Below are positions 54,231 through 64,000 of a stretch of 64,000 bases of DNA, one piece after another. The DNA comes from Brasenia schreberi (Eukaryota; Streptophyta; Magnoliopsida; Nymphaeales; Cabombaceae), in contig JAYKKT010000088.1 of NCBI GenBank assembly GCA_036023115.1, positions 1,659,501 through 1,723,500 of the forward strand, read 5' to 3'. The notes under the pieces were generated by a model. It was not told the DNA's origin. It made no database searches and worked only from the letters and a program-made list of their open reading frames with translations. The position numbers and the translations under genes are program-made. Numbering within the stretch: position 1 is the stretch's first letter; each line of letters opens with the position of its first letter.

Positions 54231-54588
54231 GCAATTAACATTATTCAAACATGAATTTGCAAAACCTAGGCCTTTGATCATATCTAGCATTCTTTCTTTA
54301 TTTTCTGGTGTTAAATTTGGTTAAAAGGTGAAATTGCAGGCCATTTTAACTCTTCTATTTCTTCATGAATTATGGGCCACTGGTATTCATCTTAAAAGTT
54401 GAATCTTGCAGTGCATTAAACTTGCTGGACCTTTCCAAGATATTAAATATACATTGGTATTATAAAACACATGGATTTTACTATTTGGTGGTTACATCCA
54501 TGCAATAAAAATGGCTACCACCATAAGATATCATGGTTCTGGAACAATACGGATCAGGTCCCACTCCACTCACACAAACATCTCTCTT
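52938..54588. other. 3' flank of the PPR gene and intergenic sequence
   Basis: No gene recognised. A 78-codon frame near 53430-53666 has no family resemblance and no support as an exon. (GT)n(GA)n is at 54193-54230. 54467-54575 is a diverged partial copy of the unit duplicated at 55019-55577. Confidence 0.45.
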
Positions 54589-54967
54589 ATATATATAGAG
54601 AGAGAGGGAGAGCGATTAGTATATGTACACATCATCCATGCTTAAAATCACTTAAAAGCGTCATTGTACTTTTCATACTTCATGCTTTTAAAATTCAACA
54701 AAACTCTACGTTTGATTATTATGATTGAATGATGGAAATCTTTATCCCCTCTTCCTGAGACGGAGCGCATTGGGACCTCAGAATCAAGGTTTCTCAGCCT
54801 AAAAAACAAAACAAGCCCGTCTGACTATGGGCGAGCAAAATCGGACATGTCATCAATGTCCAACCGACCCACGGGGCGGTAGAACACGGATCTCTCGGTG
54901 TTCTCGTCGGCATCCTGGGCGAGCAAAATAAGTGTTTTCAAGCATGGATTGGGTTCATATGGATTAT

Positions 54968-54999
<32 letters not shown>

Positions 55000-55000
55000 C
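54589..55000. mobile_element. Microsatellite-capped inverted-repeat (MITE-like) element, copy 1
   Basis: The left end is TATATATATA then GAGAGAGAGGGAGAGCGATTAG, leading to CATCCATGCTTAAAATCACTT (54632-54652). The right end reads AAGTGTTTTCAAGCATGGAT (54930-54949), TGGATTATTCTCTCTCTCTC, then TATATATATATA. The right end is the imperfect reverse complement of the left end, microsatellite included. There is no coding content. Confidence 0.5.
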
Positions 55001-55018
55001 ATTACAAAACACATGGAT

Positions 55019-55114
55019 CTACTGTGTTTGGTGGTTACATCCATACAATAAAAATGGCTACCACCATAAGATATCATGGTTCTGAAACCACAATACGGAT
55101 CAGCCCCACTCATG

Positions 55115-55195
<81 letters not shown>

Positions 55196-55398
55196 TCAAT
55201 TCGGTTTATGCCTAAAATCTACTCAAACATCTTTGGATTATATCAATCAAACAATAGAGATGTTTGAGTGAATTTAAGTGTTTTCAAGCATGGATTGGGT
55301 TCCTACTGTGTCTGGTGGTTACATCCATACAATAAAAATGGCTACCACCATAAGATATCATGGTTCTGAAACCACAATACGGATCAGCCCCACTCATG

Positions 55399-55495
<97 letters not shown>

Positions 55496-55577
55496 TCAAT
55501 TCGGTTTATGCCTAAAATCTACTCAAACATCTTTGGATTATATCAATCAAACAATAGAGATGTTTGAGTGAATTTAA
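55019..55577. repeat. 284-bp tandem duplication containing (TC)n(TA)n
   Basis: Copy 1 is 55019-55302 and copy 2 is 55303-55577, both starting CTACTGTGT(T/C)TGGTGGTTAC and running through ATGGCTACCACCATAAGATA, GATCAGCCCCACTCATGGGT, (TC)n(TA)n and TTCTCAATTCGGTTTATGCC to GATGTTTGAGTGAATTTAA. Nearly identical apart from microsatellite length, so recent. A diverged third partial copy is at 54467-54575. Confidence 0.88.
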
Positions 55578-57622
<2,045 letters not shown>

Positions 57623-58127
57623 GACACACCTTTGTGCTCATCATGAAGCAAAATGAGGTTCAATGGAACACTAACCCATCATTTTTCTTTATAATAAGTT
57701 ATAATTAAATCGAGAATAAAATGAGATAAATATTATAAAGAAACAATAAGACCAAGAACATTGAATGAGCTGAGTGTCGGGGAATCACACATCGATGTTT
57801 ACAAAATATAAGATCATTAAAAAAAAATGTGTGATATCAATAGAAGATAAAATAAGAGAGACAACCTAGCATTATGTAGATCTTCCGAAAGAACTAAAGA
57901 ACGGTCTCTAATCAGATAAGAGAAATATTAGGTAGTGATCATAAATGCCTTAGAAGTATTGATCGAAAATTTGAGAGAATATGATCTTGGTTTTTGTGAA
58001 GTTAAATGCTAATATCATACTAAATAGAGTTGAACAATGACTAAGAATTCATGTACCCTGCTTAGTGTGGGATATGGTTTCATTTTCGTTTTGATGTGTA
58101 GATAAGGTGGGAAATGCGATGCACGAG
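57623..58127. other. Intergenic stretch
   Basis: No gene. At 58038-58085 lies the plus-strand copy of the short repeat described at 30297-30350. Otherwise AT-rich without recognised features. Confidence 0.4.
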
Positions 58128-58240
58128 TGATGACCAACAAACCTGGCTTAGCGGTCGACTCCCAAGTTGAATGTCGTGAGTTGGATACTCGGGGTGTGCA
58201 TCTGGCTTTAGCCTCCCCATGGTAGAAAAAAAAGGTTGAT
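58128..58240 (+). repeat. tRNA-derived SINE
   Basis: CTGGCTTAGCGGTCGACTCC (A-box side), AAGTTGAATGTCGTGAGTTG, GATACTCGGGGTGTGCATCT, GGCTTTAGCCTCCCCATGGT and an A-run tail (58228-58235). The best-kept member of the family in this window, and the one used to recognise the others. Confidence 0.6.
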
Positions 58241-58788
58241 GTATTTTTTTTAATTACAAACAAATGACATCCGGCATGAAGACAAGTTGAAGTTTCATGT
58301 TGATGGAGCCTTATACATGACTTTTACCGGAAAACTAAGCAGGAAGGTTGTGTCCTTAGTCCCGTTTAACAGTGTCCATGTGATATAAATTTCCTTTATG
58401 TCACAGTGGAATCATCCAATGGAGTTGTCACTCGTGACCGGCGCCTAGTTGTTTTGGGCTCGCCAACCTCAACCAAGATTGTAGTGGTTCAACAGAAGTA
58501 AAAGGCATAATCACATAACTTAAATAAAAGCAAAGTGATTGCATTGGTAGCATAAAGATGTGTGACCTTTACAACTCAATGCAAGACTATTATTGAATAC
58601 TTATGAAAATGATTTTCTTTGTCACATGTGAAAGCCCAAGACTCTACCAACTTGCTAAGGTACTCACACACATGAGAGTGATTACACAATTATAAAAAAA
58701 TTCACCAGTGAAAGGTCTCTCGGTCACATTTAGACCTAACTCATGGGCTTAATGTAATACAACACACACTTGCACATGTGAATGTGTA

Positions 58789-58791
<3 letters not shown>

Positions 58792-58871
<80 letters not shown>

Positions 58872-59048
58872 ATTAGTTCATGCACACATTCATCCATGCT
58901 TAAAAAAAGTATTTTAATACTTTTTGCAGGTACATTAAATGCATTCGGTACTATTTGCTTTTTGCTTTAAAGATCTCAACGGTTGATCTTAAAGATCAGA
59001 CTAATGATATTTAACAAGATTAGAGCATGGATGAGTGTGCTAATGGAC

Positions 59049-59119
<71 letters not shown>
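58792..59119. mobile_element. Microsatellite-capped inverted-repeat (MITE-like) element, copy 2
   Basis: The left end is (TA)n(GA)n, then GAAAGAGAATGATTAGTTCA and TGCACACATTCATCCATGCT; the right end is AGCATGGATGAGTGTGCTAA, TGGACTATTCTCTTTCTCTC, then (TC)n(TA)n. The two arms are imperfect reverse complements over about 40 bp plus the microsatellites. The interior (about 140 bp) is noncoding and itself includes a weak dyad (AACGGTTGATCTTAAAGATC). Confidence 0.6.
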
Positions 59120-59122
<3 letters not shown>

Positions 59123-60520
59123 CTAGCTAAAGATGCATGACATCTAATTTGCTTGTCACAAGTTTAAGTTCACCATATTGTGGCTATTAATGAGTGAAGA
59201 TGCACGTACATACATGCCTGCGTTCATGCACAAACATGCATGGGGACCATTGGCTGCATTTTTCCCACGCAAGTGGGAAGATCGCCCACAGAAGATTCTC
59301 TCATCTTTGGATGAGCAGCAGGCATCTCAAAAGATGGGAGACACCGGATCTACCACTTTTGTGTGAAGAAGAAAGACTTGCCGTTTAGTGGTGAATGGAA
59401 ACAGCGTAGAAATCAAGCTAAGTGATTGTATGAGCCCACCGACCTTATCTTCCCTCCAATTAAATTCAATATTTATTTTTCACATGAAATTACTAAGTTC
59501 TCTATGATATTTCGGTCTAAGACATCGCTCTATACTATTTTGATCATATTCATGTTAATCTAACGACCAAGAATACATTTTCGCTTCGTTATTAAGATTT
59601 CCTTACTGTTCTTCTTTTGTCTTATCCTTCATCTTATCCTATTCTAGAAAACCAGCTGATTATACGGGTTATCTAGAAATCCAATTGGGTCTGGCATGGT
59701 TCATTCAGGACCTGCTTGTGTCGAAGAACTACATGGAACTCCCTGAATTTGGAACCCTGGTACTCTGTGTCTTGGACACAGAGTTCCATGATACTATGGA
59801 TATATAGTACTATAGAACCCATTCTTCTTTGGATGTTTAGGTTCCTCATTTGCGCCATGGTTGGCCTGGCATACAAACGGGCCCTTGATAGAAATTAACC
59901 TTCAAATATTATGCTTTTATATTCTTTATTAAGTAAAAATATATCATATCATATTATGCAGTATCATATATGTGTATAGAATTATAGACAACATTTTTGC
60001 AATATTTATACTACTCGAACATGTCAACCATAAAATAATAGTTTACCAATTAGATGGTGCTATTATTTCTCGATGATAGCAAAGCTCCAAAATCCTCGTT
60101 CACAGTCAGTGGCAAGCCCAACTTAGGATGAGATGAGGCACGTTCTTAGGATGAGATGAGGCAACGTGGCTTATTCAAAATCTGGAAAATTCTTTAGTTC
60201 GCTATTATATATAAAAAAATTATAAGGGTTTTGTTGATGTGAAATACATGTACATCTTGCTTGAAATATAAAGACACAGGTGTATCTCATCCGAAATATA
60301 AGTACGTCTCACTCCAAAAAAAAATCCAGGGTTTGCCACTGTTCATGGTCAATCCAAGGGCCCTCCAATATTTTCCTCTTTCTTGTCCTTTAACATGAAC
60401 CCTAAACACCATACAGTAATCTAAAACCACCCTTTTGTTTCTTATTTTTTGTCAAAAGGCTTTCCTTTTTCCCAAAGGCCTTTTATTATTATTAAAAAAG
60501 ACGGAAGAAAACCTTCATCA
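59120..60520. other. Intergenic stretch upstream of the DUF4408/DUF761 gene
   Basis: No gene recognised. It has a perfect 10-bp hairpin at 59762-59784 (ACTCTGTGTC, TTG, GACACAGAGT) in the middle of a probable small transposon that ends near 59880 with CAAACGGGCCC. The remainder is AT-rich. Confidence 0.4.
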
Positions 60521-60522
60521 CA

Positions 60523-60558
<36 letters not shown>

Positions 60559-60620
60559 TAAGACCAATTGTCTGCTCCTTACTCTCAGTTCATCTTCTCC
60601 CTTGTTCTCTCAAAGCCATT
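60521..60620 (+). promoter_or_regulatory. TATA-rich core promoter region and leader
   Basis: A (TA)n run at 60524-60555 lies 66-97 bases before the ATG at 60621; the intervening bases are CT-rich (CTTACTCTCAGTTCATCTTCTCC), a typical plant leader. The TA run could supply the TATA element, placing the start of transcription around 60575-60590. Inference from layout only. Confidence 0.4.
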
Positions 60621-61199
60621 ATGGAAAAGCTAGAGAGATCCCAATTATTTAAACTGGCTCTTCTTGCTCTCTTTGTTCTCTTGCTCACTCCTTTTGTTTC
60701 TTCCTGCATGAAGCCTTCTATTCTCTTCCTACTCCTTAATCTTCTCATCCTTGCACTGGGTGCTGAGTCTGGTATCTTCACAAACTTCACTGAGAAAACC
60801 CCTGAGGAGAAACCAACTACCACTATCGTTTTCTCCCATAAGGAGATCAAACAAGACGATAAAATCGACGACGACATCGCCGCCGGCGGTCTCAGCAACG
60901 ACGGTGGTGATGTTGATTCTAAGTTCGTGGAGAAGCAGGCTGGTGCTGCCAAATTTGTGAAGGTTGTCAGAGTGAGATCAAAGGTGAGGAAGTGCCCCTC
61001 GACTCCCAGTTTGTTCTTCATAGACGATCGGATTGATCAAAAGGAAGCGGAAGAGAAGATCGATGAAGCTGATGATTTAAACGCTCAAGAGTTGTTTGCC
61101 AAGGCAGAGAGTTTCATAGGGAACTTCTATAAGCAGTTGGACATGCAGAGAGAGGAGTCATGGAAGAAGATTCATGGCCTGTATCGTAGGTCCATTTAG
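60621..61199 (+). CDS. DUF4408 / DUF761 (cotton-fibre-expressed-like) membrane protein
   Basis: 192 codons from the ATG at 60621; the open frame extends upstream only through a microsatellite and leader. The N-terminus has two hydrophobic segments (about residues 11-28 and 33-47, LFVLLLTPFVSS and ILFLLLNLLILALGAESG), the DUF4408 pattern. The middle is acidic and disordered-looking (KQDDKIDDDIAAGG). The C-terminus, about 154-192, reads NAQELFAKAESFIGNFYKQL then MQREESWKKIHGLYRRSI, the DUF761 signature of a large angiosperm family of small membrane-associated proteins. The molecular role of the family is not established; members often respond to stress or are expressed in fibres. No intron is needed. 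It is the only gene in the last 11 kb. Confidence 0.85.
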   Translation: MEKLERSQLFKLALLALFVLLLTPFVSSCMKPSILFLLLNLLILALGAESGIFTNFTEKTPEEKPTTTIVFSHKEIKQDDKIDDDIAAGGLSNDGGDVDSKFVEKQAGAAKFVKVVRVRSKVRKCPSTPSLFFIDDRIDQKEAEEKIDEADDLNAQELFAKAESFIGNFYKQLDMQREESWKKIHGLYRRSI

Positions 61200-64000
61200 C
61201 CATTTGTTAGTTGTTTCTCCTTTATACGTAGAAGGGATGTTAATGTATTGATTCATTTACTTATTTAGGTAGAAAGAAGGGTTTGATATATTTACTTATT
61301 TTGTTTTAGCAAGGAATATAAGTACCTTGTTCATTTCTTTAGTGTTGATACCGCAAATAGAGGGATGTGATAAGCTCTCGATGATCGACGATATAGAGGA
61401 GCCTCGAGGCACGAAGAAACGGTAATAACATTCGAAGACATACCTAATATTGCAACGCAAAGGTAACATAAAAAAAGATGAGTGAGAAGTTATTGAAAAT
61501 TGCGGGTACATGAAGAACGGATTCAACCATTACCACCTTAAGATGATTGAATTGATCGAGCAAAAGATTATCAACTCTTTTTACTCCAAGTTTCCAGTTT
61601 TTCATAATAGTATTATGTATCGACTTTTCCTCTAAGGTGACAGATTTTCTCATGCCTGTCTCATCTCATTGTTTTTCTTGTCTGTACGTATAGTACCAAT
61701 GGTATCATAATATACATCTGATTTTTGGAGACTCACATTCATCGCCTGAGTCTTATCCATCTTTGTCTTTGATAACGAAAGTAAGAATTCTCCAACATAT
61801 CCTGCATCACGTTTAACTTCACCAACAGATTCTTGTATGTATCATTAGAATAGTCACCACTTTGGACGACAACATTTAAATTGATCATAATTTTATTAAA
61901 AGCATGGAATATTTGGATTTGATTAATAATTACTACCGTAAATTATAGCTTCATCACTAGGAATACAAATTCTACCAAGGCATGCAGCAGCTTGCTTCTG
62001 TATCTTACTGTCAAGTGCTACAAATAGCATGAGAGAGTTGACCCTCCCCAAGTGCCTTTTCGCCACCTCCTTACTGGCATGTATTCTTTTTAATCATAAA
62101 TAGATAATTAAATAAATACATATTTATACGTGTAAGTAAGCATTCTCGTGTCAGGCTAAGCCAATGAATCTAACGCCCGAACCAGTCTTATTATCATTGG
62201 CATTATTCATGCTACCATTACCCACAAATTTATTTAGTTTCTTTGACGACACACACGTGTGTGTGAGAGGAAGAAGTAACAGCACGTAAGTGACCTTCGT
62301 TTCGAAAAACGATGGTTAGACTGCTCACACAACATCGTTTGGATGATTTAAAACTATTATAAACTGGCATTTCAGTTTGTAAAATCGGATATATGCACGA
62401 AGTTCCACAATTTTTTGGGCAAGTACGTCTCACTCTCTTTCAATATATAAAATAAGATTATGCGCCGAAAGATATTACACATTTACGACTATTTTCTTTC
62501 TTTACGAATAATATAATATATAGAGAGAGGGATTGGATCCTATCCACCAGTGACACTGCACGCTCATGCACAATCAATTATTTTCTTAATAACAGTATTC
62601 ATTTTTTTCTTGCACAAGCGAAGGAGATTTAGTCTTCCTATATATATTCACCGCCCTTTAAAATTTTCAGTAAAAGTTGCAGCTCATGAAAAACCGTAGG
62701 CTATATTCACCTCACGCCAAAATTCTTTTAGTTCTTTTAAATCTCCACCTGAAACCCACGAGACTCGGCATTTCAAGCACACTACAAGCAGTAAACTGGT
62801 ATAATGTTGTATCGATAAATCCAATTGGAGATCTTCACATTCAACACGATTACGACATCAAGAGAAATGGAGATATTCCTAAACACCATCACTAAACAGA
62901 GTGACTGATTAAGTTACTCAAATGGATGGTCGGCCCGAAAGCACTCTGATGGTTCAACGTTGGACATGGACGTGCTTGTCATGCTTGGCTTCTGTCCCCA
63001 AGCGTTCTTATCATGAGAGACAGAGTCCAGAGAAACCATTTAACCAAAGTTTGAAAAGGTCATGTCTGCGTTTTGTGCACGCTTTTTGAACATGGTATGA
63101 GATGCAATTGCAGCTTGAGGGGATCAGACTTGATGATATGTTGTAATTGCACCTATTCCAAAGATAGAGATGTCAATACAGGTCGGGCCGGACCACATCT
63201 TTTATGGGCCGCTAAAATTATGACCCAGCCCAGCCCAACCCAACCCCTGAAGGGCCACGATCAGACCAGGCCAAGTCCATTTTGACAATCCTATCAAAAA
63301 GCAACCCATCAAAGTGGACGGTTGGCTCCTGGTAATTTATCTTTTCTTCTTTCTCTCTATAGGATGAAAGAGAGGGTGCGAACGAAACATTGGGCCACTT
63401 TTGTGCCCGTGAGAGGGTCCTTAACATCACTGAGGTTTTATCCATGGTTGCCGCAGGGCTTTGAAGGACAAAACCCAGGAATTTTCTGTTTCGGGAAACG
63501 AGGAATTTAAGCGATGTCTTCTTCCTTACGATATGTACAGAGAACCAAAACTACCAATCAACAACTACCTTATATCAAATAGGACTCATTTTTTCCAGTT
63601 CTTAATCAACAAAGTAGTGCTGACTCTCACAATACCATGTTACAACACGCTCACTCTTGAAAGATCCCATGATCTTATGCGTTGTATCGATCTGTATAGA
63701 AAATTAGATTGAAGTATCATTCAGTTTATCCACAATACCAACACTCTCTCTTGCAAGATTCTTTAACCTTAACCTTTTTGAAATGGCAATTGTTCCTGTC
63801 CAAAAATGTCTACAACTCACCCAACCTAATGAGATCATGCACTCCAAAACACTATAAACAGTTAAAGAACTTAAACACTCGGTCTCCTAGTTCAGCATGG
63901 AGGTTCAATTACTTTTAGATATTGCAAGAGTTTGAAGGAGAGGACGAGCCATGATAATTGTCTCATGAACCCCAAAAGTCATATAGGATCAAGTGGTAGG
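61200..64000. other. Gene-poor right end
   Basis: No further gene is supported. 61345-61800 is the second copy of the unclassified repeat at 21290-21900. 62518-62580 starts (TA)n(GA)n then GGATTGGATCCTATCCACC, like the heads at 15737 and 15803. 63165-63293 is a possible small hAT-type element. Open frames here are under 85 codons and have no family resemblance. Confidence 0.45.
63165..63293. mobile_element. Possible small hAT-type MITE
   Basis: TAGAGATGTCAA at the left and TTGACAATCCTA at the right are near inverted repeats (two mismatches), enclosing 105 bp rich in GGCC words (GGTCGGGCCGGACC, AGGGCCACG). Flanking octamers TCCAAAGA and TCAAAAAG agree only partly, so the target duplication is doubtful. 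Confidence 0.35.

Noticed and set aside
54189..54231. Possible CRISPR-like or regulatory tandem array
   Set aside because: A plain (GT)n(GA)n microsatellite; no spaced repeats, and the genome is eukaryotic.
59762..59784. Perfect 10-bp hairpin as a terminator or small RNA precursor
   Set aside because: Stem too short for a plant miRNA precursor and no plant terminator of this type exists; probably the centre of a small inverted-repeat transposon.

Overview
The window is nuclear DNA of a flowering plant. The evidence is spliced genes with canonical GT-AG introns, plant-only families (a CLAVATA2-like receptor protein, an E/E+ PPR protein, a DUF4408/DUF761 protein, an RPM1-interacting-protein-13-like protein and a plant-type NTF2-RRM protein), and a repeat landscape of RTE-clade LINEs, hAT transposons, tRNA-type SINEs and long TA/GA microsatellites. 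I cannot name the species. No prokaryotic, organellar or viral gene content was seen.

Host genes, left to right: (1) first exon of a minus-strand gene running off the left edge (241-583), perhaps a WRN-like exonuclease; (2) an intronless CLAVATA2-like receptor protein on the minus strand (6164-8179); (3) a three-exon RIN13-like gene on the plus strand (17127-20620) with SUMO-interaction-like motifs in exon 1; (4) a C2-domain protein on the plus strand (24135-25097); (5) a nine-exon G3BP-like gene (NTF2, RRM, RGG) on the minus strand, spread over 15 kb (45028 down to 29879), whose reading frame could be joined exactly across all nine exons to give 468 aa; (6) an intronless E/E+ class PPR protein on the plus strand (51000-52937); (7) a DUF4408-DUF761 protein on the plus strand (60621-61199).

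Much of the rest is transposable elements. At least nine RTE-clade LINE copies or fragments are present. A plus-strand copy (11407-14510) sits inside a minus-strand copy (9225-15312), each with its own target-site duplication. One full-length copy (25460-28721) is bounded by a perfect 19-bp duplication. Three related hAT elements (31051-33009, 39874-41000, 42019-43073) have 8-bp duplications and GATACG-rich ends; all three lie in introns of the G3BP-like gene, and the third has cut an older RTE copy in two. tRNA-type SINE pieces, possible MITEs whose ends are (TA)n(GA)n microsatellites, a 261-bp triplication over a splice acceptor and a 284-bp tandem duplication make up most of the remaining structure.

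The host genes do not form a pathway or cluster; they are ordinary neighbours separated by transposons. I found no convincing new multi-gene system. The most informative material is transposon mechanism (nested and reused target sites, a duplicated N-terminal repeat with hairpins in the RTE element, microsatellite-capped inverted-repeat elements) and the SIM-like array plus Cys/His cluster in the RIN13-like protein.
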